From the NCBI GenBank assembly GCA_900317625.1, contig ONHK01000008.1, positions 1 through 64,000 of the forward strand: DNA of 64,000 nucleotides. The letters are read 5' to 3'. The position numbers were made by a program, and so were the translations under genes. This document shows, piece by piece, positions 15,801 to 23,580 of this stretch. Positions within the stretch are counted from its first letter, which is position 1, and each line of letters begins with the position of its first letter. The notes below the pieces were generated by a model. The model searched no databases, was not told the origin of the DNA, and was given only the letters and a program-made list of their open reading frames with translations. Source of the stretch: an uncultured Treponema sp. (GTDB taxonomy: Bacteria > Spirochaetota > Spirochaetia > Treponematales > Treponemataceae).

Positions 15801-16232
15801 TGCCTTGTTTTTAGGAATCAGATTTTCATCAAATTTACGGGTCTGATAATCATCAGTATAAGTAAAACAAATCCAGTTAGTAAAATTAAAAAGTGCTTTA
15901 AGGGAAAGAAGTGCTCGGGCTTTATCTACTTCTGTATTTGAGTGAACAGCTTGATTACCTACTTTTATTACAATCTGTAAATCTTTTTGGATATTCCCTG
16001 GAACAATACTAACAAAGTTTTTGTCATGAACTAAAACCTGAATACTGTCGTCATAAGGCATGATAAGTTCATCATCAACGCTATACATCCAGTTTACGGC
16101 CTGTTCTACACATTTACGTGCAGAAATACCGCTGAACATGGTGGACTTGTTATATTGTTTTTCTGCTTCATTAGCTAAACCTGAAAAAGCAGAAAATTCA
16201 CTATAATTTAGCAAGAAGTCGAAATTAGCCAT
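12861..16232 (-). CDS. hsdR: Type I restriction enzyme R (motor/nuclease) subunit
   Basis: 1123 residues. A DUF4145-like N-terminal region (about 1-125) and a coiled-coil stretch (about 155-190) are followed by the nuclease core with DYVLFGKDHKPLAVVEAKKT (PD-(D/E)xK pattern), then SF2 helicase motifs: MATGTGKTRT (Walker A), LIIIDEAHRS (DEAH), GLTATP and the motif VI region IGRGTRLCP. The layout with an EcoEI-type C-terminus suggests a type IB enzyme. HsdR translocates DNA and cuts unmodified DNA when bound to HsdM and HsdS. It is the last gene of the hsd locus, separated from hsdM-hsdS by the recombinase block. Confidence 0.9.
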   Translation of the reverse strand: MANFDFLLNYSEFSAFSGLANEAEKQYNKSTMFSGISARKCVEQAVNWMYSVDDELIMPYDDSIQVLVHDKNFVSIVPGNIQKDLQIVIKVGNQAVHSNTEVDKARALLSLKALFNFTNWICFTYTDDYQTRKFDENLIPKNKATIIVKKNQEEIDKYRGELDEKDKSIAELRKQLADLQKSILDNKAKPKSGKQIDYETIDEKTTRKLFIDDDLTRLGWQFDGVMVQEEYPVHDMGDKKSNGFVDYVLFGKDHKPLAVVEAKKTSKDPNIGKQQAKDYADCLEREYGRRPFIFYTNGFDCNFWDDTQAAPRRVSMIFSQGDLQKLIDRRDLKEDLNEIQINRDITGRDYQLAAIKAVVKSAKEGFRKFLLVMATGTGKTRTVISLTDVFARANYATNILFLTDRIQLVDQAYSNYKEHLKSMSLCNMLDPKSREHDKNARIVFSTYPTILNAIDTDKTEDGERLFTPAHFDLIIIDEAHRSIFKKYRAIFEYFDAYLVGLTATPREEVERSTFDFFELEHGNPTYNYTYEEAIKNGYLVDYFPVENSTTFIDKGIHYDDLTAEDKKAYEDEYREGDFEENPPSDINKFVFNKDTVRKVLEELMENGIKTDAGDKIGKSIIFAYNQKHAQFIIDTFDEMYPHLKGGFCARIICTDSKVRQTIADFEKPDHNPFIAVSVDMLDTGVDVPEVVNLVFFKKIMSKIKFNQMIGRGTRLCPTLSCSDGKNGTYEGKKYFYIFDWLRNFEFFRINKDGVKGSETTSLTESVFNRRVELIRELQSAEFQTEEYEKFRKELVITVCKQIRELDPKQRTDVHLERQYVLKFQNIDNFKNLSETDVEDLQKHVAKLVYMDEYDIYAKGFDNLVYGLEVLKIQGKSYSRQQAQIINDANKLLKDKANIEQVKVQIPLLSRIVDDSYYANATILNLEEMRIQIRELIKFLEETGKRVRYVDFIDTPIAVGEGTPVYTANNFEAYEKKVNSYITEHLDDEAIIKLRNNVRLTQSDYDKLNDVFTKELGTTEQFEKISDGKPLGVFVRSIAKMDRQKVNELFADFISEFNLNIKQIEFVKVIIENIIEQGEINLERLGDGKPPFDRPGKFFSLFNPKAQNRLIAIIRSVNDNARVA

Positions 16233-16235
16233 ATT

Positions 16236-16853
16236 TTAAAACACTCTTTTTTCTATTATATCATAGTTTTGTAGCGTTAGCCATATTTCAAATTTTGATT
16301 TGTCGATTTGTTGGACGAAAGTTGAATATTCATCCTGTAATTCTTTTGGAGGCTGAATGATTGGAAACTCTTCAATATGATCTTTATTAACCTGTCGTTT
16401 ATCAATTCCACCAACACATATGCTACGAATATAATCACGATATTCTGGAGATGTAAGTATTCTAATTACGAATTCGTGATTGTATTCTTTTTCTAAACGA
16501 ATTAAATAAACGTGTCCATTTATATTTGCAGAATCATCTTCACCAAGAAATAATGCAGCACGGCCAAGACTGCTGTTTTCTGTATTAATTCGACCTGTTT
16601 TAGTCATCAAAATGTCATATTTTTTAAGAGAAGATTTTTTCATCGATTTATGAGTAGCTTCATCTATATAAGCAACATCGTCTAAATCAATTTTATTTCG
16701 CCAAACATTTTGACTTCTTAAGAATGTGATGCCGTTTTCAACATAAACCTGTTCTCCACCTTTAGGAGTTGTGCCGTTCATTATTGCCGAACACATTTTT
16801 CCAAGTTTCTTTACTTCCCATCCCATAGGATTCTGTACAGGATCTCCAAACAT
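16236..16853 (-). pseudogene. Silent half hsdS (single target-recognition domain)
   Basis: 205 codons covering one target-recognition domain and the distal conserved helix (FVQQIDKSKFE). It begins exactly at the MFGDP point that lies in the middle of the two full hsdS genes, and it has no Shine-Dalgarno or promoter. The end diverges after KSKFE and lacks the KAETLYKSLMQEYF tail of hsdS2. It is best read as a storage cassette that can replace the second TRD of an expressed hsdS through the shared site at 16850-16889, rather than as a decayed gene, since the frame is fully open. Confidence 0.75.
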
Positions 16854-16889
16854 CTCGATAAATCGGGATTTTGCGATTAGTCGAGATGT
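16850..16889. repeat. Candidate recombination site of the hsdS recombinase
   Basis: ACATCTCGATAAATC (16850-16864) and GATTAGTCGAGATGT (16875-16889) are inverted arms (13 of 15 match) around a 10-nt spacer, as in tyrosine-recombinase core sites. The 22-nt left part plus GATTA recurs in hsdS2 (19270-19296) and hsdS1 (20331-20357), always in the same orientation and at the codons for SRFIEMFGD. Confidence 0.6.
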
Positions 16890-16901
16890 CTGAAAATTGT
16901 A

Positions 16902-17894
16902 CTAACTCAGATACTTTTTATGAGAGTTTTTCACATTTTGCTGGTCAACAATGGCATATTCCATAGTTGTATCAATCTTTTGATGGCCTAAAAGCTTCTG
17001 AACCTGTTCAATTGGCATACCTTTATCAATTGCTCGTGTAGCCAAAGTACGCCTGAACTTATGCGGATGAACTTTATTAATCTCAAGACTTCTTCCAAGT
17101 TTTCTAAGCATTATTTCTACACCGGCAATTTCAAGTCTATTATGAGGTTCAAGTAAGCTCACAAATAAAGCTTCATTATCATCTGTTCTGGAATTTAAAT
17201 AATTTTGTAAATGCAGCTTTGTTCTAGCATCAAAATATACAACACGTTCTTTAGAACCTTTTCCAAGTACAACGCATTCACGATTTACAAAATCAACATC
17301 AACTCTATTAAGTTTTACAAGTTCACCAACACGCATACCTGTAGAAGCAAGCATATCAATCAGGGCTAAATCTCTGATAGTCTTGCAGTTATCCCGGAGT
17401 CTTTCTAATGCTTCATCAGAGTAAGTCTCTTTTACTTGCTTCATTGTCTTAATTTTATGAATTCTTCTTACAGGGCTTTTTAGGATGTAATCTTCATCCT
17501 CAAGCCAGGTAAAAAAACTGGATAGGATACGGCGAATATTATCAATTGTCTGCTTTGAAGCATTATTTTTCTTTTGGTACTCACCTAAATAAACACGTAA
17601 ATCTTCCGTTTCTATTTGATTAAATGGTTTTTCAAGCGTTTTTATAAGATTATCTAGAGTAGAGCTGTAATAGCTTACAGAACGCTCAGAACATCCTTCA
17701 ACTTGCTTTGCCGAAAGAAATTCTTCTTTTAAAGTTTGATTAGATTTACTTTGAATAAGATTTTCATTGTCTAAAGCAACAACATCCACGTTAAAAAAAC
17801 AATGCTCAAGGACTTCACTAAGTTTCTGTCTTTGAGCATTATTCAGTACCCCAGACATTTCAGTCTGGATTTGATTAATTAATGTCTTTTTCAT
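16902..17894 (-). CDS. Tyrosine recombinase of the hsd locus (XerC/D-like)
   Basis: 330 residues. A SAM-like core-binding domain (about 75-165) precedes a catalytic domain with STGMRVGEL (R), LGKGSKER (K), HPHKFRRT (HxxR), LLGHQKIDTT and the nucleophile in MEYA. It is unlike the element integrases at 8491 and 29767 and lies next to a silent hsdS half and two full hsdS genes. Recombinases in this position are known to shuffle hsdS domains and switch methylation specificity. Because all repeats here are direct, shuffling would work by excision or unequal exchange, not inversion. The ATG at 17894 follows AAGGAGC. Confidence 0.8.
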   Translation of the reverse strand: MKKTLINQIQTEMSGVLNNAQRQKLSEVLEHCFFNVDVVALDNENLIQSKSNQTLKEEFLSAKQVEGCSERSVSYYSSTLDNLIKTLEKPFNQIETEDLRVYLGEYQKKNNASKQTIDNIRRILSSFFTWLEDEDYILKSPVRRIHKIKTMKQVKETYSDEALERLRDNCKTIRDLALIDMLASTGMRVGELVKLNRVDVDFVNRECVVLGKGSKERVVYFDARTKLHLQNYLNSRTDDNEALFVSLLEPHNRLEIAGVEIMLRKLGRSLEINKVHPHKFRRTLATRAIDKGMPIEQVQKLLGHQKIDTTMEYAIVDQQNVKNSHKKYLS

Positions 17895-17927
17895 ATAAGC
17901 TCCTTAATTCAGAGCCTATAAATAAAA

Positions 17928-18665
17928 TCAAATCATTAAATCATTAATTTTATTTTTGTATGGTACACATAATAAATCAAATAATTTTTCTGTTTCTTTT
18001 TTAATGTTATTAAATCGTTTGATTTCATCAACTTTTATATTATTAATAATTTTTTGCAAATGTATTCTTAGAGGGGCTTTTAATGGCTCAATAAGATCTT
18101 GTAATTCATTGTCCTCAATTGGTAACATTCCGCATATCTGATTAACTTCAATTGTTAAATAATCATCAATCCATAGAAAATTCATGTCGTGCAAAACTGC
18201 ATTTCGGTATGATATCTCTTTTTTCATCAAGGAATAGATTTTTGTCATTTGTTGCTTTACTTTATCTTCTTCGATTCCTTGTTTTACAAGATCCCATGAC
18301 AAGTTTTTTGAATTATCTGTAATTTGATAAACCTCATTTAAGAGGTGTAGTAGCAAATCATGGTAGGATGCAATGTTAATAACATGTTCTCTCAAATCTT
18401 TTACTATTATTTCGTAAGTATTATAAATATTAGTTTTTGAGATTTTATAATCATTAACAATGATATTTTCGTTTTCTAAAAAGTCATAAGCCCTTGTAAA
18501 ATTATTAAACCATTTTGATACCTTTAAGCAATATAAATCAACAGGAGGCATTTCGAAAATATTTTTTTTAAATAATTTGAATCCTTCTTGATAGTTTTTA
18601 TTACTTAATAATTTTACTTGAGCTTCTTTCATCAATTTTGCAAAACTATTCTCATAAGAAAACAT
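17928..18665 (-). CDS. HEPN-like protein embedded in the hsd operon
   Basis: 245 residues, mostly helical, not a family I can name. RNAVLH at 154-159 fits the RX4-6H motif of HEPN ribonucleases, including the usual polar N after R, and is preceded by a long helix (KQQMTKIYSLMKKEISY). The start codon overlaps the hsdS2 stop (TAATG), so it is translated with the restriction system. Anticodon nucleases such as PrrC and RloC, which are HEPN-type, are also found inside hsd operons, so a suicide RNase guarded by the restriction complex is an attractive inference. A non-catalytic HEPN or a structural protein is the alternative. Confidence 0.5.
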   Translation of the reverse strand: MFSYENSFAKLMKEAQVKLLSNKNYQEGFKLFKKNIFEMPPVDLYCLKVSKWFNNFTRAYDFLENENIIVNDYKISKTNIYNTYEIIVKDLREHVINIASYHDLLLHLLNEVYQITDNSKNLSWDLVKQGIEEDKVKQQMTKIYSLMKKEISYRNAVLHDMNFLWIDDYLTIEVNQICGMLPIEDNELQDLIEPLKAPLRIHLQKIINNIKVDEIKRFNNIKKETEKLFDLLCVPYKNKINDLMI

Positions 18666-19771
18666 TATCCAAAATACTCCTGCATTAAGGATTTGTATAA
18701 AGTTTCAGCTTTTTCGAGCGACTTCTGCACGGCAAATTTTGATTTGTCGATTTGCTGGACGAAGGCAGCGAAGTCGTTTTGAAGAGAAAGCGGCGGAATT
18801 GGTATTTGAGCTGATGAAATACCATCTTGTGCAATTGTATATTGACCCGCAGATGTCTTTATATATTTCTTGAATTCTGATTTTCCGTATTCACTATTTA
18901 ACAGCGTATTAAGATAATATTCATTTAATCTGTTTTCATCAAAATGAACTCGAATTATATGGTCATTATGATAAACTTCTTCACCTATATCTTTGTAATA
19001 ACAGCATCTTCCAACATTGTCTGAATTCCCATTGACCCGAGCAAAAAGAAAATCATTATTTTTGAGTAAATATTTTTCTTCATTAGTTTTTATCGCAATA
19101 CGATTGCAATCTGAATAATCAATGAAGCCTCTTTGTAATTCTACAAGACGTAAAACTATTTTACCATTTTTATCATTTCCACGCCTTGCCATACCATTAT
19201 TTGCATTTTCTATAAAGCTTCCAAGATTTGATATTTCCCAATTCAAAGGATTCCGAACAGGATCCCCAAACATCTCGATAAATCGGGATTTGATTAGAAT
19301 GTCATATTTTTCTAAAAGTGCTTTGTGTTTATTTATTATTTCGTTACATTTACAAAATTCTTTTGCAATATATCGTTGATCTTCCAATGAGGGAAGATTT
19401 AATTTTATTGATTTGTAGTCCTTAAAATAAATATGAGGTATTGTTGCACCTGTATAAAATCTTCCGAGATTTTGTGATTTCAAAAACTCAGCTAAATAGT
19501 TAATATCGACATTTTCATTGGGAAATATGTATTGCATTGTTCCAATAAGAGATGATTTTTCTGGATGAATTGATACACGTCCTACTCCAGCACCATCTTT
19601 TACAATTCCAATATAAGGTTTATCTGACTTATAAAAATCTACATTCTTTATAAAACCAGCTGCTCCGTATATAGGATATGTTCCAAAGTTATTTTCAATC
19701 TCATTTTGAGCAATATTAGAACTTCCTTTTTCGCAAATTTCTTCCAGTGTAACAGTTTTTGAGTTTATCAT
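18665..19771 (-). CDS. hsdS: Type I restriction specificity subunit, copy 2
   Basis: 368 residues with two target-recognition domains (about 1-140 and 185-330), each followed by a conserved helix: KHKALLEKYDILIKSRFIEMFGDPV in the middle and FVQQIDKSKFAVQKSLEKAETLYKSL at the end. It is the only copy with the complete C-terminal helix. HsdS binds DNA through its two TRDs and sets the recognition sequence. The start overlaps the hsdS1 stop by 4 nt (ATGA). The recombination site lies at its centre (19270-19296). Confidence 0.85.
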   Translation of the reverse strand: MINSKTVTLEEICEKGSSNIAQNEIENNFGTYPIYGAAGFIKNVDFYKSDKPYIGIVKDGAGVGRVSIHPEKSSLIGTMQYIFPNENVDINYLAEFLKSQNLGRFYTGATIPHIYFKDYKSIKLNLPSLEDQRYIAKEFCKCNEIINKHKALLEKYDILIKSRFIEMFGDPVRNPLNWEISNLGSFIENANNGMARRGNDKNGKIVLRLVELQRGFIDYSDCNRIAIKTNEEKYLLKNNDFLFARVNGNSDNVGRCCYYKDIGEEVYHNDHIIRVHFDENRLNEYYLNTLLNSEYGKSEFKKYIKTSAGQYTIAQDGISSAQIPIPPLSLQNDFAAFVQQIDKSKFAVQKSLEKAETLYKSLMQEYFG

Positions 19772-20892
19772 GCTGCAACTCCCATGTAGGCGTATTCAAA
19801 TTTTGATTTGTCGATTTGTTGGACAAAACTAGAGAAGTCGTTTTGAAGTTCAATTTGAGGGACTGGTATATCTAGATTTGATAAAATCTGTTGATTTAGA
19901 TTCTGAATATTAGCACCTCGTCCAGCCATATTTTTTCTTGTGTTTGGCATTTTTAGAAATTGAAGTAAAAATAAATGATTAATTGAATCTGTTGAAAGTC
20001 TGAATCGAATACAGAATCCACTAAAAGTTGTTAATACTCGAGGATGTACAAGAACACTTCTTCCAACAAGTTCTTTATTTCCATTTGAACGAACAAAAAC
20101 TATATCATTGTCTTTTAATAAGTATTCTTCCGAAGGTTTCTCATTTAGTGAGATAACTGGAAGCTTTTCACAATTTGAAATTACAGCATTATCCTTAAAA
20201 TCTCCGACACCAAGGCAATTTATTTCAAAGCCATTGTTTTCATAACTGAAGTTCATTCCATTTTTACATAAACCAAGATTACCTAGTTTTTCAACTTTCC
20301 ATTTTCCGTTTTCAATTGGATTATCCCCAAACATCTCGATAAATCGGGATTTGATTAATGTATCATATTTTTCGAGTATTAATTTATGTTTTGTTATGAT
20401 ATTTGAAATTTCATCTAAAATTGTTGCAATTTCATTTTGTTTGTCTATATTAGGCATTTGTACTTCAAGATTTTTTACATAACCTTGTGAAATATGTTTT
20501 TGAGCTCCACCATAACTATCTGATAATATTTTTTCGCGTTTACTTAATAAACAATAATAAAGATAAAGTTGATTAAATGATTTACTTGGTAAAATACCAG
20601 TAACAGATTGATTTGCACATGCTTCAAAAGTGAGATATCCAACTTTTCCTGTTGTTGCACCAGTCAGAGCAATTAGTACAGTATCCTTTGGCATTAGTTT
20701 TGCAGAACTATTATCAAGCCCTTCTTGAGTAATAAATGTTTCAGTTTTATTTACAAAACAGTTTTGACAAACACCTGATTGCAACCAAGGAATGGTTCCA
20801 TTGGCCCAATATTCTTTTTTTGTTGTACTAGGAGTTCCTCCTGTTATAATCTCACATACATCCCCAAGTCTTACAGTCTTACAATCGCTCAT
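19768..20892 (-). CDS. hsdS: Type I restriction specificity subunit, copy 1
   Basis: 374 residues with two TRDs: TRD1 starts TVRLGDVCEIITGGTPSTT, the central helix ends LIKSRFIEMFGD, TRD2 starts KVEKLGNLGLCKNGMNF, and the end is FVQQIDKSKFEYAYMGVAA. Both TRDs differ from those of copy 2, so the two genes should recognise different sequences. The distal helix is cut short after KSKFE. It overlaps the DUF1016 gene by 4 nt. Having two complete hsdS genes in tandem in one operon is unusual and fits a shuffling locus. Confidence 0.85.
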   Translation of the reverse strand: MSDCKTVRLGDVCEIITGGTPSTTKKEYWANGTIPWLQSGVCQNCFVNKTETFITQEGLDNSSAKLMPKDTVLIALTGATTGKVGYLTFEACANQSVTGILPSKSFNQLYLYYCLLSKREKILSDSYGGAQKHISQGYVKNLEVQMPNIDKQNEIATILDEISNIITKHKLILEKYDTLIKSRFIEMFGDNPIENGKWKVEKLGNLGLCKNGMNFSYENNGFEINCLGVGDFKDNAVISNCEKLPVISLNEKPSEEYLLKDNDIVFVRSNGNKELVGRSVLVHPRVLTTFSGFCIRFRLSTDSINHLFLLQFLKMPNTRKNMAGRGANIQNLNQQILSNLDIPVPQIELQNDFSSFVQQIDKSKFEYAYMGVAA

Positions 20893-21968
20893 TCTCCAAT
20901 CTCCTTGCGTAAAAAGGCTTCAAGGGTTTTTGTATCTGGAAGAGTAAGCATATAGGTAGAAACAAATAATTTATTGTCCATGCCTGCAAGCGCATATTCG
21001 ACCATTTTTTTACCTTTCTTAGTACAAAGCAGAATGCCTACAGGAAGATTGTCACCTTCATGCATTTCATTTTCTTTGTAATAAGAAACATATGCATTAA
21101 GCTGGCTTAAATCAGCATGTTTGAATTCATCATTCTTTAATTCAATTATTACATTGCAGTGTAAAATGCGGTTATAGAACACAAGGTCTGCAAAATAATA
21201 TTCATCATCAATAATCATACGCTTTTGACGAGCTTCAAAACAAAAGCCTTTTCCAAGTTCAAGAAGGAAATCTTGCAAATGGTCTATAAGGGCATTCTCT
21301 AAATCGCTTTCCGTAAAAGCTTCTGGACGCAATCCCAAGAACTCAAATGTAAAAGGATCTTTTATGCTTAAAGCTGGAAGATTAGCATTTTTTGATTGAG
21401 TAAGAAGTTTCTGAGGATTTTTACTTAAGCCAGAACGTATATACAAATTAGTTGCAATTTGTCTTCTTAATTCCTGTACATTCCAACAGCATTTGATACA
21501 TTCTGTTTCATAGAAATAGCGGGCTAAAGAATCTTCAAGTGTCATTATTTCTACAATATGAGAAAAAGAAAGTTTCTCAATTAGTTGAGAACCTGGTGTA
21601 GAAAAGTCCGATGCCGTCGGACTTTTTCCCAATAAATAATCCATTATCTGTGGGTACAGTAAATAAAGCCTTCGACTGTTTTTAAGAAGAGTCTCATTCA
21701 AACCTTTTCGTTTGATCTTTTCTGCAAGCCGTTTTATAAGTTTGTCGCCATATTTTGCACGGTCTTTACCATTCTGCTCATATTCAACAATATAAAAACC
21801 AATAATATAGTTTCTTACAGTTGCAAAACGGTTAACAGCTTTTACAGTAGCAGAATATGCTGAGTCATGTAGTGTTTCTATTGCACTAGAAAGCTGGTCA
21901 AAAGAAAGTTTCTTTTTTTCTTCCCAATGCTCAGGCAGGTTATATACAATACTAATTTCGTTTTCCAT
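20889..21968 (-). CDS. DUF1016 (YhcG-type) PD-(D/E)xK nuclease family protein
   Basis: 359 residues. The N-terminal DUF1016_N region (about 20-190) contains RNYIIGFYIVEYEQNG and the C-terminal nuclease-like domain has DEYYFADLVFYNRILHCNVIIELK (D-x(n)-E-x-K pattern near residues 254-276). The family is often found inside type I restriction loci and its exact job is unknown. It sits between hsdM and hsdS1, overlapping the latter by 4 nt and starting 2 nt after the hsdM stop, so it is clearly part of the operon. Confidence 0.85.
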   Translation of the reverse strand: MENEISIVYNLPEHWEEKKKLSFDQLSSAIETLHDSAYSATVKAVNRFATVRNYIIGFYIVEYEQNGKDRAKYGDKLIKRLAEKIKRKGLNETLLKNSRRLYLLYPQIMDYLLGKSPTASDFSTPGSQLIEKLSFSHIVEIMTLEDSLARYFYETECIKCCWNVQELRRQIATNLYIRSGLSKNPQKLLTQSKNANLPALSIKDPFTFEFLGLRPEAFTESDLENALIDHLQDFLLELGKGFCFEARQKRMIIDDEYYFADLVFYNRILHCNVIIELKNDEFKHADLSQLNAYVSYYKENEMHEGDNLPVGILLCTKKGKKMVEYALAGMDNKLFVSTYMLTLPDTKTLEAFLRKEIGE

Positions 21969-21970
21969 AA

Positions 21971-23443
21971 TTATTCTCCAAGCATCTTCTTAAGTTCAGA
22001 CAAATCTGAAGAAATTTCTTTCTGTAGCTCTTCAATTTCAGAAATCAAAACAGCTGGTTTTGGATATTCAACTTTCTCGTAAACAACTTCTTTGTACTTG
22101 TTTATAGAAAGGTCATAATTATTTGCAATAATTTCAGATTTTGGAACAAAGAAGCTCTGGTCTGTTCGCTTTCTATCTTTTTCAGCATCCAGTTTCTGGA
22201 ATCTTTTTATGATATCAGGAATATCATTTGCATCTACAGGCTGTCTCTTATCATCAAGACTAAAGCCGTCTGCCTTCATATCATAGAACCAGACATTTTC
22301 AGTTCCACCAGCCCCTGTCTTTGTGAAAACAAGAATACCTGTACTTACTCCGGCATAAGGCTTGAATACGCCGCTAGGCATACTGATTACAGCCTGCAGC
22401 TGATGGTTCTCTACAAGTTCTTTTCTAAGTGCTTTGTGTGCATTTGATGAACCGAACAAAACTCCGTCTGGAACGATACAAGCACAGCGACCGCCTTTCT
22501 TAAGCATACGGATAAAAAGAGCAACGAACAAAAGTTCTGTTTTCTTTGTATTACAAACATCAAGCAAATTAGGATTGATTGTCGATTCGTTTACAGTTCC
22601 TGTGAAAGGTGGATTAGCAAGAATCACATCATATTGTCCTTCAATCTGATTTGCCTTGCTTACGCCATCCTGATATTCAACAGTAGGATTTGTAATCGAG
22701 TGGAGCATAAGATTCATAGTACTTATGCGAAGCATTGTTATATCAGTATCGTAACCAGTAACAAGCCCCTTAACGTAATGATCCCATTGCTTGTCATTCA
22801 TCTTGTTGCCGTTATGTTCACGAACATAGTTTGCAGCAGAAATAAGGAAGCCGGCTGTACCACAAGCAGGGTCGCAAATGCAGTCATCGGGAGTTGGCTG
22901 AATAAGATTTACCATAAGGTTTCTGATTTGAGCCGGAGTTCTGAATTGTCCATTCTGCCCAGAAGCACTAAGCTTATCAAGCATATACTCATAAATATCA
23001 CCAAGCATATCCTGATCTTGAATGTCATTTTCATAAAGTTCATCAAGCCCTGCAATAACATTTACAAGAACCTGAGGAGCTGGAATCTGGAAAGTTGCAT
23101 CCTTCATAAACTTTGCAAATGCACTTTCATTGTTTCCATGCATATTCTTAATGAATGCAAAAATACCATTCTTTTCATCTTTCATTAAGGAAAAAATTTC
23201 ATCAGGGCTAAGATTCTTAAACTTACTCCAGCGGAGTTTCTGCTGGCTTTCATCAAAAATATGATTTCCCTTAATGCCCATCATATTTTCTTTCTGTTCA
23301 GTTTCAATCTCAATATCATCAAGCGAGCGGATAAACATCAAGTAAGAAAGCTGCTCAATACAAGTCAGCGGATTAGCCATTCCAGCCGCCCAAAGTTTTT
23401 GCCAAATGTTATCGATTTTATTTTTGATTTCACCAGTAATCAT
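21971..23443 (-). CDS. hsdM: Type I restriction-modification DNA methyltransferase M subunit
   Basis: 490 residues. An N-terminal HsdM domain (about 1-140) is followed by the methyltransferase domain with SAM motif I DPACGTAGF (191-199) and catalytic NPPF (277-280), the N6-adenine type. It forms M2S with HsdS to methylate the recognition site and M2R2S for cutting. It is the first gene of the hsd operon, preceded by inverted repeats that may bind a regulator (23476-23547). Confidence 0.9.
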   Translation of the reverse strand: MITGEIKNKIDNIWQKLWAAGMANPLTCIEQLSYLMFIRSLDDIEIETEQKENMMGIKGNHIFDESQQKLRWSKFKNLSPDEIFSLMKDEKNGIFAFIKNMHGNNESAFAKFMKDATFQIPAPQVLVNVIAGLDELYENDIQDQDMLGDIYEYMLDKLSASGQNGQFRTPAQIRNLMVNLIQPTPDDCICDPACGTAGFLISAANYVREHNGNKMNDKQWDHYVKGLVTGYDTDITMLRISTMNLMLHSITNPTVEYQDGVSKANQIEGQYDVILANPPFTGTVNESTINPNLLDVCNTKKTELLFVALFIRMLKKGGRCACIVPDGVLFGSSNAHKALRKELVENHQLQAVISMPSGVFKPYAGVSTGILVFTKTGAGGTENVWFYDMKADGFSLDDKRQPVDANDIPDIIKRFQKLDAEKDRKRTDQSFFVPKSEIIANNYDLSINKYKEVVYEKVEYPKPAVLISEIEELQKEISSDLSELKKMLGE

Positions 23444-23475
23444 TTTTTTAGAACTCCTAGTTTTGTTATTAGTAT

Positions 23476-23547
23476 TATAACAACCTTTTTGATTGTTATA
23501 TAGGGATTATACGCGGTGGCAGTGTCAAATAATGACATTACCACCAC
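23476..23547. promoter_or_regulatory. Inverted repeats upstream of hsdM
   Basis: TATAACAA (23476-23483) and TTGTTATA (23493-23500) form an 8-bp inverted repeat overlapping a TATAAT-like box facing hsdM. A second, larger imperfect repeat, GGTGGCAGTGTCA/TGACATTACCACC, lies at 23515-23547. One may be an operator controlling restriction gene expression and the other the terminator of the RNase III gene. Confidence 0.45.
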
Positions 23548-23580
23548 AAAAAATCTGAACATTAAAATGTCATTTTGGTA

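Noticed and set aside
16236-16853. A third functional hsdS
   Set aside because: It has only one TRD, no ribosome-binding site and starts inside the shared recombination repeat.
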